A DNA stretch of 64,000 nt, from the NCBI GenBank assembly GCA_012861695.1, contig JAAOOA010000184.1, positions 62,001 through 126,000 of the forward strand, given 5' to 3'. This DNA is from Trematomus loennbergii. Lineage: Eukaryota; Chordata; Actinopteri; Perciformes; Nototheniidae. The notes below the pieces were generated by a model, which saw only the letters and a list, made by a program, of their open reading frames with translations, searched no databases and was not told the DNA's origin. The translations under genes were made by a program, and so were the position numbers. This document shows positions 12,055-24,022 of the stretch, piece by piece. How positions within the stretch are numbered: the stretch's first letter is position 1; every line of letters begins with the position of its first letter.

Positions 12055-12327
12055 TTGCCACCAGCCATTCCAGTGCCAGTGGTCACTCCAGGGTCGGATT
12101 TTTATCAGAACAGCTTTTTTAAGGGACAGCATCGCCCTGAGATCTATGCTGCTAATATTTTCATGGCCATAACGCCATTTGTAACATATGGGAGAATGGT
12201 GAAAAGAACCAACTGGACTGGGACCAATGGGAAAATGCCTCTTCCCCTCAATGTGAAGCAAAAGATTGAGTCCTATGTTTCCAATCGGTTCCCAAATGTG
12301 AACATTATTTTGTATTTTTATTAAATT
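12055..12327 (+). pseudogene. BEN-domain-like protein fragment
   Basis: An open frame of 89 codons whose C-terminal half resembles a BEN domain: a hydrophobic helix (YAANIFMAI), then NWTGTNGKMPLP and VKQKIESYVSNRFPN, which mirrors the G-x2-GK-x-L-D...I-x2-YV-x2-RFP pattern of BEN domains (known as DNA- or protein-interaction modules). No upstream exon, acceptor or conserved start is evident; the frame begins in an AT-rich stretch with many stops just upstream. It may be a captured exon or part of an unknown transposon. The resemblance was judged by eye only. Confidence 0.35.
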
Positions 12328-12583
12328 TGACAATGTCAATTTCACTTTCCACTATGTACAGGTATCTTGGGTCAGTCTTGTCTTCCAAAAATCAGGAAGT
12401 AAAGTCCCTGGTTTGTGACAAGATGTGAAGTCAACACGTAGTCACTCAGAGGGGGGTACTATTTTTTCAAATGCATATAGGCAATGCCACCCATTTACAT
12501 GTACTGTAGGCTACACTGCTCTTTCAGTCAAGAATTTGAATGGGATGGGGAGACGTGTGTGATTAAAAATGAGTGGCCAAACT

Positions 12584-13600
12584 ATGGCCAAACTAAGACT
12601 TAGTTTTTCAAAAGAGAAAATGCAGATATTATATAAAAAACTAAAGTTAAAATCTTGTTTTTAATGCCCCAAGAGCAATAAAAAGACTTGGTAAAAAATC
12701 CTGAGTGAGGCTTTCATAATTGCATTTAGCTGACGCTTTTATCCACTATTTATAATGTTATTGTTGTTACAACAGAAGATGTTTATCTTTATATTGAAGT
12801 TAAATGCATCAATCTGTGACACTTTTATTTTGTAAGATAGCAAGGGGGGACATATTGTGATAACCAGGCCTGTCATAAAATGCACCCCACCCAAAAAGAT
12901 GTTTGTATTAATCCCACCCTCAAGCATTTTTTAGGGTACAGTTCTAGGACTAGTACCAATGAATGGAGCAATTTCATGAATGTGACACTTTTATTATGTA
13001 AGATAGCAAGGGGTGCATAACGTGGCAAAAATATGCTAACAAAGACTATGTAAACATATATTTTGATTATTATATGACAAATATGTAGAATTAAACAATA
13101 CATTTTAAAGCACGTGTATACAGACAGGACGTAACAATAATAACCAAAAAAAAAAAGATTAAAAAAAAAAAAACTGAAAAGGAAGTGACGAATGAATTTC
13201 GACACCACTACCATCAAATACGGAGCGAAAAGCTTAACCACAAGAATCAAGACTACAGATGGAGCATCTTATTTCAGACTCCAGCATACAGCTTCCTGCC
13301 TACTACCAGCCAGTTACCTGCCTAAGACCTGCCAAAGACCAGTATCTGGGAATGTTAAGCCCTCCCACTATTTTCCAAGAGGGCGTTGCCAGATTTTCAA
13401 TTTCAGGATTTAACCAGGAGATGGCGCTATATATTAAATAACTATGGCCAAACTAAGACTTAGTTTTTCACAAGAGAAAATGCAGATATTATATAAAAAA
13501 CTAAAGTTAAAATCTTGTTTTTAATGCCCCAAGAGCAATAAAAACACACGTGAGGCTTTCATAAATTGCATTTAGCTGACGCTTTTATCCAAAGCGACTT
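12584..13600. repeat. partial tandem unit 3 and flanking duplicated block
   Basis: The block at 12,584-12,750 is repeated at 13,440-13,595 (shared aatgcagatattatataaaa, atgccccaagagcaataaaa and gctgacgcttttatcc). Block A recurs at 13,255-13,430. Block C is missing, so this third copy is truncated. The word gcatttagctgacgctttta is common in fish repeats. Confidence 0.7.
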
Positions 13601-15340
13601 ACTATTTAATAAATGATAAATGATTATTCATAACAAATATGAGTGATGTGTGATTATTATTCATGCTATATACTGATAGGGTTAAGTAAGCAATCAATCC
13701 TGCAAATGAACCCTTAGTTGTTCAATATATTTATTCAGACAATGTGAGTAGAAATACAGAAATTCTGCTCCCACCTAAGGCCAACGTTGCAATATTACAA
13801 CATTTCCCTAAAAACTTACCAAAACGTAATTTTAAAACTCTTTCATTTCTGCTCCAGAGGCCAGGGGTTAAATTGGGATTTTATATGTGGGGGGGCTCTG
13901 TTAGAAGGTGCGACGGGGGAGGGGGGAGAGAGTTAGACGCTCGTGAATTGTCAACGGGGGGGGGGCCTCTCTGCACGGAGGAGCCGCGGAGGAAGAGACA
14001 CACGTTCACTAAGCCGAATCACAGTGATCTGCTATTTTAAAGTAAATTCAACACATATCGACCCTAAATATAGCATATATTAAGAACGAGAAAGTGTTAA
14101 CATCGTTTTTTGTAAACATATGACAAATGTGCGAGGGTGATGACATCAGAGCATCGTATGGGCCCCGGACAGGTACAACAGGTATTCACTCAGAGGGGGG
14201 TAGGTGCCCATTTACATGTCAAAAATCAACATACAGTAGGGGGGTGGGGGATGGTGAACGGTATGGTCAATGTAATTAATTCATGTAATAAAAACATCTC
14301 AGGTCAGTAACACTGAAAGCTAAATGTGCGTACGTAGCGCTGTAACTTCCTCCACAAAAGCAGCCTTCTGTTTATTCAACGTGGTGGGGGCCGAAGGAAC
14401 CGGGCAGAGTTTTTCGCCGGTCAACGTGTGTGAAAGTTTAAATCTTCCTTATTGAGCTTTAAAACAAATGAATAACGACTATATATAATAATAAAATAAA
14501 CACCGGCATTAAATAAAAAGTCATGAAAGAGATAAGGAGGAGAAAAGGTTTAAGGAAGTAAGCAAGGAATACAGAATGTCGAAATCCTCTGTTTCACGCG
14601 ATGTCGAACATTGAAAAGTCCTTATAAAATGATAGAATTTAAAAGAGTCTTGAAAAAGCATGGTGATGGCAATAAATGCATTAATGAATCCCCAAAATCT
14701 ACAGAATACATTTAATTTAAGGGGAGCAGTTACTGAGAAGTATATAATGAGAACTGCTACCAATGGTGGCCTATTTAGTTTATTAAGAAATACATATTTT
14801 TAGCTATTCATTCGCAGAAATGTAAAGTGATCTATCTAAGTTCTATTCATATTCTTGACGGGAAGAGTTAGTATACAATAGGCTTTAAAAGCCTTCTCCA
14901 AATCAAACCAAGATATCTTGGGTCAGTCTTTTCTTCCAAAAAGTTTGTGACAAGATGTGAAGTTAACAGGTATTCACTCAGAGGGGGGTAGGTGAACCGG
15001 GCAGTTTTTCGCCGGTCAACATGTGTGAAAGTTTAAATCTTCCTTATTGAGCTTTAAAACAAATGAATAACGACTATATATAATAATAAAATAAACACCG
15101 GCTGTTGTTATGCCTGCTGTAACGTTAAATTACTCCGTTCTCCGCTTAAGTAATTATGCCGTTACAAGCTTCATAGTTGTATTTATCATCTAAATTTGCC
15201 GAAACAAGTTTAATATTCTGAAAGCCAAGACTTTGTTTATTTGAAATCAGATGAAAACAAACTGTAACGGACCCTGCCGTGTTATCTTGATATTTCCGGC
15301 ACAGACCCTTTCATACCGGCAATGCGCGATAGAAACAACA
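13601..15340. other. non-coding, G-run-rich region with short direct repeats
   Basis: No gene. Runs of G (7-9) occur at 13,888, 13,952-13,970 and 14,235-14,250. A 110-bp segment at 14,398-14,505 recurs at 14,994-15,103 (shared tttttcgccggtcaac and taacgactatatataata). A piece of block D (ttcactcagaggggggtagg) appears at about 14,185 and 14,970, linking this stretch to the tandem units to the left. Confidence 0.55.
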
Positions 15341-16735
15341 GGAACTGCGACAGCATAAATATGCGAACACAAACCTACAGACTGCTGGAGAAGAGATATC
15401 ACAGGGGGGGTTGGGACACACACATTCCGATGGCCAATTAGTTTTAAACAAAGAGTAGGCTATACTCAACATAGGGGGGGGGGCTGGTGAACGGTATGGT
15501 CAATGTTTGTAAACACTGTGACATTTTGACTTTATTTGATCATTTCAGTTAAAAACTAACGTTCATATTTCATATTACTGTTTTGCCTGGCTGGACCTGT
15601 AATTTACAGGAAAGGAGTGCACGCTACTAAAGAGACACGCTACCATGGAAACCAAACAATGGTGTTGCTGTATTGAAGTCCGAGTGGAAACAGTCATATT
15701 TGGAGCGTTATGTTAGAACATCCAGGTCGTGACTCACAAAAAAAAAGTGTTACTTCACTAACTGTAAGCTTGTCACTCAGAGTAACCTACAGTTAACTTA
15801 ACTGTTGGAAAAGAAAGATCAGGGGGGGAGAGAGCTGTGATGGGCCATTAGGTGTGTAAACACACAGCTGAGAGCTGCCGTTTCATTCTGACTGTTTAAA
15901 AAACGGTAACAACGGACTATTTTTCTTAGCGGATGCATGTCAATTTAAATCAATACATACAACTATTTTTTAAATCAATAAAAACATTTTCTAAATCCAT
16001 AAAAGCATTTCAATTAATATTGGGAGTCATGTCGTTACTTTGTTGAGAATGTGGCCATGTAATAAGCGGGATAATTTGCAGCGACTTGGTCATTATGGGG
16101 AAAAATAACACCCAGGGATCAAGATCCCTCCGCTACGCGGATCTTGATCTGCCTGACAAGGCTCCATTAAAATATAAATATTTTTAGTGAATTACTGAGT
16201 TTAGGCACGTTAATAACATTTTAATGAAGTTGAATACAGTATATTCATATTTGTCAGTGATTTCATGTCAATTCGGCGAACATAAACATAAATGATCGTG
16301 GTGAAGATGATTAAATTAGGATTAAAAATCGAGAGCCGGCTGCATTTCCTCTCGTTCGTTTTTTTCGACTAAACAACATTATTTTGTTAAATAACAACAT
16401 GGTGATGTTTTGTAAATGATTACATGTCTTATTTAGCACAGACATGATCCTATCCGTGACATATGGATCTTAACAAAGATCCGCTATACATTAGTACCAG
16501 ACATACTGTACATCCAGCTTACTGTGTCGAAGTTGATTTCACATGACTCCAGTGTGGAACCCCACTGCACCCCCTGGTGGATCATTGATCCATTGCAGCT
16601 GGCTTCACAATAATTAAATGTATTTATCACGGGGGCGGTATCAAGTCAGACTGGGGGCCGGCTCTTCATCACGGGCCGATCACGGGCCGATCACGGACCA
16701 ATCACGACCCTCGCGTTTCAAACTGTCCAAAATAA
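15341..16735. repeat. 1.5-kb tandem duplication, copy A (uninterrupted)
   Basis: 15,341-15,861 matches 16,857-17,467 and 16,118-16,735 matches 20,403-20,998. Copy A is continuous between these blocks. Shared words include gcataaatatgcgaacacaa, ggctggacctgtaatttaca and atcgagagccggctgcatt. Copy B has an extra 80 bp at about 17,092-17,172. Confidence 0.85.
15854..15861. other. empty target site of the P-like insert (paralogous)
   Basis: gtgtaaac is followed directly by acacagctgagagc in copy A. In copy B the same 8-mer (17,460-17,467) is followed by the element terminus catagaccgtatatataaat. This fixes the insertion point to the base. Confidence 0.75.
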
Positions 16736-18224
16736 GACGCTCCATCTGTATGTGAGCTACCACTAAACAACTCACAGTCTGAAAATTACCATTAATAAAA
16801 ACCTGAACGTTTACTATTCGTTTTAAACATCGTTTTAAGGTGTAAACGTGTCATTTAGGAACTGCGACAGCATAAATATGCGAACACAAACCTACAGACT
16901 GCTGGAGAAGAGATATCACAGGGGGGGGGGTTGGGACACACACATTCCGATGGCCAATTAGTTTTAAACAAAGAGTATACTCAACATAGGCCTAGGGGGT
17001 GGGGGGCTGGTGAACGGTATGGTCAATGTTTGTAAACACTGTGACATTTGACTTTATTTGATCATTTCAGTTAAAAACTAACGTTCATATTTCTCTTTTT
17101 GAGAAGAGCAATATGAATATGTTAGTGGCTGACCCAGCCCCATGGTCTGTCACAGTAGTGCGGGAAAGTGCACTGTTTTGCCTGGCTGGACCTGTAATTT
17201 ACAGGAAAGGAGTGCGCGCTACTAAAGAGACGCGCTACCATGGAAACCAAACAATGGTGTAGCTGTATTGAAGTCCGAGTGGAAACAGTAGCATTTGGAG
17301 CGTTATGTTTGAATGAAACAGCCAGGTCGTGACTCACAAAAAAAAAGTGTTACTTCACTAACTGTAAGCTTGTCACTCAGAGTAACCTACAGTTAACTTA
17401 ACTGCTGGAGAAGAAAGATCGGGGGGGGGGGGAGAGCTGTGGCTGATGGGCCATTAGGTGTGTAAACCATAGACCGTATATATAAATGGACGTAGGGTCC
17501 GTGACGTCACCCATAGGATTCTGCAGAGTTGCAGAGAAGCCCTTAGTAGGCGGCCACTAACGGCTCGACAGTGACGTCAGAGTTCCACTCCCGCCTGCTC
17601 CAAATAAGGGCAAAGAGGCGGAGCCGAGGCGGGACCTGCTGCCACCGGGCTGGAAGTTCCAGAGCTAGCTGAAGCTACCAAGCTAAGCTAACATGCTCAC
17701 CATCTGCCGTCACATTTTACGTTTCTAAGGTAAGTGGACATGAAACTATTCAGCAAAACTATAAATAATAATCTAAGTTATTGAGTTTGTAGCATAATAC
17801 TTCAGAATCTTAAAATCCCTTAACGTTTGTATGCAATTGTGCTAAATTCAACACTGGAATCAAGCAAATATTAATATGTTTGCATGACATTAGTTATTTA
17901 TATTTTGCCATCACTTAATTATACGTTTAATACATTTAAGTCAAGCTAAGGTACATGTGATGGTAGCTAGTTAGTACTCTTACCTGTGAGGCCTCCTCCA
18001 AACAGCATTATAACCAGACTGTATCATTAAAACTACAAGTACCAGTTCTAGATCCTTGACTTTAGACAAAATGTATTTAAAGACCAATCTTTATTTGAAG
18101 TTGCCTCTTAACCTGAGATATTAGTTATACAGTAATAGTATTGACAATCTAAAAAAACTGAGCAACTCAACAGTCAACTTTATATTTTTTATTGTCTAAA
18201 GCATTTTCCCCCTCTCATATTCAG

Positions 18225-18390
18225 TGTGGAGTGTGGACGAATTGAGACAGCATGGTGTCCAGAGAGCTGCAGAGACTTCAGGGAGAAACCTCCGTGTGAT
18301 GGACGTCCTGTCTGTTGGTTTGGAGAGGACTGAGGGTCTTTCCTCTGTGAGGAGGACCAGGCCTGATGGAGGACCCCATGCATAGCTGAT
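18225..18390 (+). pseudogene. SGNH hydrolase exon remnant
   Basis: It follows a good acceptor (ctcatattcag, ending 18,224). The first codons read WSVDELRQHGVQRAAETSG, aligning with the start of the hydrolase exon at 38,795 on the minus strand (WIIGDSYVRRGAQRATETIG). The Gly-Asp-Ser nucleophile motif is replaced by V-D-E, so it cannot be catalytic. It loses similarity after about 50 codons. Its position downstream of the terminus and of a donor-like gtaagtgg (about 17,740) matches the gene order of the large copy. Confidence 0.55.
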
Positions 18391-19876
18391 ACCACCTGCA
18401 CAGGCCTAGTCTGTCACTTTATTTGACTAAATGTGTTTACTTATACATTTAATAGGTTTACACCTTCTGTCCATATGTGCTTTTTATTTAAAACATGTTT
18501 GATTAACTTTTGGTTCACATTTCAATAAATTGTATTTGTATTTGCACTCCTTTTGTCCATTATTCTTACTGAAAATGTTAGATTACACATTTACATCCGA
18601 CTGAAGATTGGCCCCATTTATTTTTTTTTGCAAACTCTGCGGTACAAGGTACATGTTGTGAAGCTCATAAAGTGAGGCAAATAGAAATAATCAGCTGATG
18701 GAGTGTAGATGTGGAAATAGGTGCATTCGATCAGCTGACTGTGTTTTCACAATAAAAGTAGTTTCTTAGTGAATGTCCTGTACTGGTCTTAACATCTCAT
18801 AACATCAGCTTTTAATTTTCCTCTTGGATGTTCTTCTTGACCCTCAGAGAAAGAGGAGATGCTGAGTCGTGTCTTTCAGGCATGTCCTTTCCTAACAAAT
18901 TGTGTTTGTGTGTTTAGGGGCTGTAGATATAATTATTTTGTAATTGTAATGTTTTTTTTTATTTCAAAGTGAGCTACAAAGACAATCAGATTATGAATGA
19001 ACAGTATGAAATTCATCAACATTGAAATGTATTTTATTATCAAAATAATATTTAACTGTTATTAAAACATGTAAAAATGTAACCTTTTGCATGGAAAAAC
19101 CCCTCAACTTCACTGATGTGTAGGTGATCTAGTATTTAGTATTGTTTAATGGAATGTATATCAGTGTATTAAAGTCAATACTTCATTTATTTAAACCAAT
19201 ATCTTTCTTGATTCTTTGTACAGTATGAAAAAAGAGTATTTGTACCTGTGCTGAAGTTCACTGCTGTGAGGAGTCCAGTGCTGTCTCTCACTCTCTGGTC
19301 CAGCCTGTCTGCATCACCTGGACACTTTAAACAAACATATATGTAAAGTACCATGTGTACAAACAATATAACGTATTCTCTTCTGTTGAACATGTTGGAT
19401 TGTGTATTGTCCGAGTCAGGGTCCTTTTTATTTTACTGTAACTTTGGAAGTTGTGTTACCAATGCTTACTGTTTATTTGATACCAATTTGGTAATGCAAT
19501 TAATAAAAACAACAAGGGGGTTCGTTCTTCAGATGACTGTGACGTTAACGTGTAAGCTCAATAATGAACTCCAGCTAACCATCCATATTGTAATCATCTT
19601 GAAATATGACATTAATAATTGTAATATACACACATCTTATTGTGAGGTTGATTTCACATACACTACTTCGACATTAGCTTGTCTACATACTTGAGCATAG
19701 CCAATTTAAATTAACCTTAGCGATGCATACAGTTCCTACCTACATAATAAAATATCTCTCTAAGTTACAAGGATGACCTTATTTGATCAACCTCAAACAG
19801 AAGCCGTTTGTTCAACAGTATTATCCACTTAACGCTTAACTTATTTATATATTTATATATAACATTTCGTTTGAAC

Positions 19877-19896
19877 CTTTATATATACAGTCTATG
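19877..19896 (-). mobile_element. second 20-bp solo terminus
   Basis: The complement of these bases is identical to the 20-mer at 613-632. The flanking 8-mers gtttgaac (19,869-19,876) and gttttaag (19,897-19,904) match at 6 of 8 positions, consistent with an older target duplication. It lies inside the short P-like element, within what would be the first THAP intron. Confidence 0.5.
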
Positions 19897-20042
19897 GTTT
19901 TAAGTTAACTTGGAGGCTACGATTAGCATCGTTAGCACAGATGTAGCTACCACTCGCTTACACGCTAACCCAAGCCTTAACATTCATTACGTAGCTGATT
20001 GAAATCATAAATACATAAATAAAGTACTCAAATTTCACTTAC

Positions 20043-20110
20043 CGCAAAACGGCATTCATGCACCGTCTGTTTTAACCGCAGAGCGAGTCACAATAGTCCG
20101 ATATATAAGC
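20043..20110 (-). pseudogene. THAP domain first-exon remnant
   Basis: On the minus strand the segment ends at a donor (gcg followed by gtaagtg, donor at 20,041-20,042). It reads CDSLCG, a stop, then NRRCMNAVLR. This has the C-x3-C...N-R layout of a THAP finger start and the same exon length and phase as the intact exon at 27,263-27,327. An in-frame stop shows it is dead. Confidence 0.45.
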
Positions 20111-20998
20111 ATGAAGAACAAACAAACACGGCCGGGGTCAAGTTGTGTTCCCTGGATGAACTGAGCAGGCAGAGTCCCTGTAGCTTCACGGAGACGGAGC
20201 AGCTAGTAGAGAGACAAGAAGCTAACAGCAGCAGTCACTTGACAGAGCTGTCACTCAATGTGACCACGCCCTAATTTATGCAAAGACTTTAAGACCTAAT
20301 ATAAATAAAAGGGTCATGTTAGAAAACAATTCACTCACAGATTCATAATCATGAAGGTGGAATCTAACTATATCAATCATAATATTATTGCATCCAGGGC
20401 TAGACGCTACGCGTCGGGATCCTGATCTGCCTGACAAGGCTCCATTAAAATATTAATATTTTTAGTGAATTACTGAGTTTAGGCACGTTAATAACGTTTT
20501 AATGAAGTTGAATACAGAATATTCATATTTGTCAGTGATTTCATGTCAATTCGGCGAACATAAACATAAATGATCATGGTGAAGATGATGATTAAATTAG
20601 GATTAAAAATCGAGAGCCGGCTGCATTCCTCTCGTTCGTTTTTTTCGACTAAACAACATTATTTTGTTAAATAACAAACATGGTGATGTTTTGTAAATGA
20701 TTACATGTCTCTTATTTAGCACAGACTATGATCCTATCCGTGACATATGGATCTTAACAAAGATCCGCTATACAGTAGTACCAGACATACTGGTATCTGT
20801 ACGAAGTTAATTTCACATGAGCTCCAGTGTGGAACCCCACTGCACCCCTTGTGGATCAATGATCCATTGCAGCTGGCTTAAAATTACATTTATTTATCAC
20901 GGGGGCGGTCTCAAGTCAGACTGGAGGCAGTCTCTTGATCACGGGCAAATCACGGGCCGTTCACGGGCCGACCACGACCCCGCGTTTCAAACTGTCCT

Positions 20999-22325
20999 AA
21001 ATTAGCTGCTACTCTGTAAACTGATAAACATAAGTGTCCAGATCCTAACATCTATCTTTAAAGGAATGTATACAAATAAATAATTTCTGTTTCTGTTTTA
21101 ATAAGTGTTTTTAAGTTTGTTGGAGTCCTGAAGAACTACAGTCAAAGAACCCAGTTTTGTCCATGCAGTTAATTAGATTACTGGATCCGTTCATTGAGTT
21201 CGCTTTGGCCATGGGTCCTAAAGTAACACATATGAGGGGGGTGAGGGCGCTTTCTCAGGAGAGGACACACACAGATGCAGCAGACAGATTTCTTCATGTG
21301 CTCCGTCTATTTTGTTTTACAATATGCAACTCAATTTTACTCTGGCCTAAAATAATTGGATTTAATTACACGACTAAAACAGTTTGAGAAGAAAAAAAGT
21401 TAACACTATGATACTGTGATTGTTGTTCCCCAGACACTCAAGGGGCTAGGATGAACATTAAAATGTGAAAATAACAGCAGCACAACCGTTGTTTAAATTG
21501 TAAAGCCACTTTTTATTGTATAACATCCTGTTTTTCCTTCAAAACTATTTTTTATTGAATTTGACTTGAACGTTTCAGCATATATTTTCCTAATGTATTA
21601 TAGTGCGTGGTCCAACTCAGTGAATTAACATGAGTACCTGTCATTCCCTGAGTTTTAAGTGTGCAGCGTGCATATGAACAGGGCTACACCCTGCTTCTGA
21701 TGAAGTGAATTTATGGGGAGCATTGCATTTGCAAACTTTGAGGTTTAGATCTCCAACAAAAATGAAAGTGCACATGCTCCCTCTCCCTGTAGGTTTATTG
21801 CATGCTGACCCACACAGTGCTCGGTGCCACAGTAACGCACTTGTGGCTGCACAGTGTGTCTGTTGCATCAGACTTTCTGACATTCACAGTCCATGCAAAG
21901 GTCTTTGGAGTCCAGCCGACAGGAGGATGGTTTGATCGCTCTTCAGAAAGTTTCACTGTCCTGACACCTTTGGGAATCAGAGGAGAAAGAGGGAATGTCT
22001 TCAACATAATTTATTTTTACAATAAACTTGAGTTGATGAAGGCACTTACAAACAAAAAGGTATTGTAAAAAATGTAAACCTGTCCAGCCGAACTCTGAGG
22101 CATGAACCCAAATGCACCACTCAAACCAATAAGGTTTCAAAATAAAGTATTTACTGGAATTTGTACAGTAAACAAAGTTTAAAAACACAAAAAATCCCTC
22201 TTTTGAGGAAAACAAAACATAACAAAACCACTCATCACTCAAACAAACGTTATCCTGGATAGACGATAACACTGGTTGTCTGAGTCACACGACAAGACGA
22301 ACTGGCACAAGTCAAAGGGAGACTA
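20999..22325. other. no gene seen; unclassified repeat at the right
   Basis: 21,000-22,080 shows nothing recognisable. From about 22,080 a fish interspersed repeat begins (aggcatgaacccaaatgcac, cactcaaaccaataagg) and continues after two later insertions at 25,480-25,650 (acaggtggacacaatcaggg, aaaataaaacaggaa). Confidence 0.45.
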
Positions 22326-23340
22326 GGGGCCGTTTCATTTCATCAAATCCCCCTCCTCGACTCCTCGACTCCTCGACTTCTCGGTCCTCCGGTAGTGACC
22401 CGGAAATGAATTTTAGCGCGCCATGTTGAAGGACATCTCATTTCTCTAAATGCACATCGAGGACCGAGCATCGAGGGTCGAGGAGGCTCTCTGGAGGAGC
22501 TATAACCGAGGATACACTGATGGGTCCTCCACGGCTCCTTTGTGGATGCATTTCCGGCAACAGATGTTTCAAAGAGGTCGTGACGCACGGCCGGACTTAT
22601 CTCAGCCAATGACAGCTCTGCATGCATCCCTGGATATTATTTTATTAACTGCTTTCATCGCGACGTGATGTTACAGTGAGAACAGCTGTGAGGTCCGTGC
22701 AGAAAGCAGAGCAGTGTGTATAATATATATCACTCAGTATAACAGGCATACTCTCTTTATTTGCTTTAGTTTAGTAGATATTGAAGTAAACAGATATGAT
22801 TCTAAACTGTATTGAAGTAAACATGTATTATTTTGAATTGTATTTTAGTGAACATGTATTGTTTGAACTGTTTTAAGTAATCACATATATAGATATTATA
22901 TTCTCACTTACAACTCACTGACCCAGAGATCCTGTTACACACACATACACCTCCTTTCTACTAAGCACACACACACATATTCTTTTCAAGGTTCTTTCTG
23001 GACATCATTATATTGTGTGCACAAGGTTTAATTGTCTGAGAAAGAATAGTTTATGTGAAAGATCCCATGGGAAAGTAAGGGAGTGGATATCGGGGCAGAG
23101 ATAAGATTGACTTTGCCCTTAAGGAACTTCAGAATCTCACGTTCTGGTCAGAACTCTGATTCGCTGTATTGAACCCGACAGAAGTGAATCCAACCAGTAA
23201 AAACACCTGGGGGAGTGAGCAGCTCACACAGCTCCTCCTCACGGACTCTCTAATTCGCTTCGGAGTAAAATGGGAAGGAAGAAGTAAACACATCTCCGCC
23301 CCAAAATATGAATATGAATACTGTTGTTTTTGTATGTAAA

Positions 23341-23476
23341 ATGCTTTCTTGTTTGATGAGTGGTTGGTCCCGATACCTGTGTCCGCATCGCACACAAACC
23401 TGAAGTCAATGCTTCTTGTTTGCTGAGTGGTGGTCCCGATACCTGTATCCGCATCGCATCACAAACTGAAGTCCGG
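23341..23476. repeat. 68-bp tandem duplication
   Basis: Two adjacent copies share gcttcttgtttg, ggtcccgatacctgt and tccgcatcgca. Such duplications occur in retroviral LTR enhancers, but I could not find LTR ends here. Confidence 0.6.
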
Positions 23477-23909
23477 GAGTACTCTGTAAAACTTGTATAC
23501 GTGTTTTGTTTCCTACCAGTAAACTCAGATAATTGTTATAACTTTTGATTCCGGTGTTTTCAATTCCTTTCTTTATTAAATAGAGATCAGCCTCATCTAA
23601 CGAACGGCGCGTAGCGGAGGGGGGGGGCTATCAGCCACCACATAGGTGTTCTGCTCCAACAATATCTACAAACAAAGAGTCAATATTTTTCTAAAACCAT
23701 TTAGTGCTTCACATAATAAAATACACAATGGCTGTAGCCTGATTATATGCTTTATGAGCGTGTGTGGGTGTAGGTGTGTGTGGTACAGTGTGTGCGTAGA
23801 TGCAGCGGACAGAGGCAGGCAGGTCTCAGTTGGTTTGGTGTCCTCTGCTTACTTTTAATACTTGTAAATAAAAACTTTTGGCCCGTAATTATTTTCCTCA
23901 TTGTAGCGA

Positions 23910-24022
23910 CCAGAGAGGGGGGGGGGGGGGGGGATATATCCAGTCTCTGATAGTGTTACGTTATTATGAGAGTGCTCTGTTTGATTCTGAAATATATAAA
24001 TGTGTGTGTGTGTGTGTGTGTC
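23910..24022. repeat. poly-G run and (TG)n microsatellite
   Basis: A G run of about 22 bases begins near 23,918. A (TG) tract occupies 24,001-24,021. Both are low-complexity and probably polymorphic. Confidence 0.85.

Larger units (their letters stand above)
11231..12630. repeat. local tandem duplication, unit 2
   Basis: Contains block A (11,231-11,416), the L2-tail-like piece (about 11,490-11,590, cut before the LINE tail), block C without the hAT (11,702-11,895) and block D (12,383-12,630). Order and orientation match unit 1. A BEN-like frame (12,055-12,327) lies between C and D and is not present in unit 1. Confidence 0.8.
17468..20399 (+). mobile_element. deletion derivative of the two-gene P-like transposon
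   Basis: It begins with catagaccgtatatataaat, the same terminus (one mismatch) as the large element ending at 42,001. The first 230 bp match the complement of 41,020-42,001 (shared gtagtaggcgg-type, actaacggctcgacagtgac, gctaagctaacatgctc). It then carries an SGNH-hydrolase remnant (plus strand), a THAP-exon remnant (minus strand) and, at 20,235-20,397, the complement of 26,961-27,125 (shared tgaccacgccctaatttatg in complement). The distal terminus is lost. Collinearity with the large element across about 2.9 kb argues for one element, not two nested ones. Confidence 0.75.
16857..20998. repeat. 1.5-kb tandem duplication, copy B (carrying the P-like insert)
   Basis: Copy B resumes after the insert at about 20,400 (ccagggctagacgctacgcg, matching cccaggg...ccgctacgcg in copy A). 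About 230 bp of copy A sequence (15,862-16,090) is missing from copy B, so the right end of the insert and the adjacent flank were deleted together. Confidence 0.8.

Noticed and set aside
17468..19896. Treating 17,468-19,896 as one element bounded by inverted termini
   Set aside because: The flanks give no target duplication (gtgtaaac vs gttttaag). The duplicated locus shows the insert continues to about 20,399; the 19,877-19,896 end is better explained as a separate 20-bp unit.
23015..23640. Possible solo LTR
   Set aside because: No convincing TG/CA ends with a short target duplication; only the 68-bp tandem duplication is suggestive.
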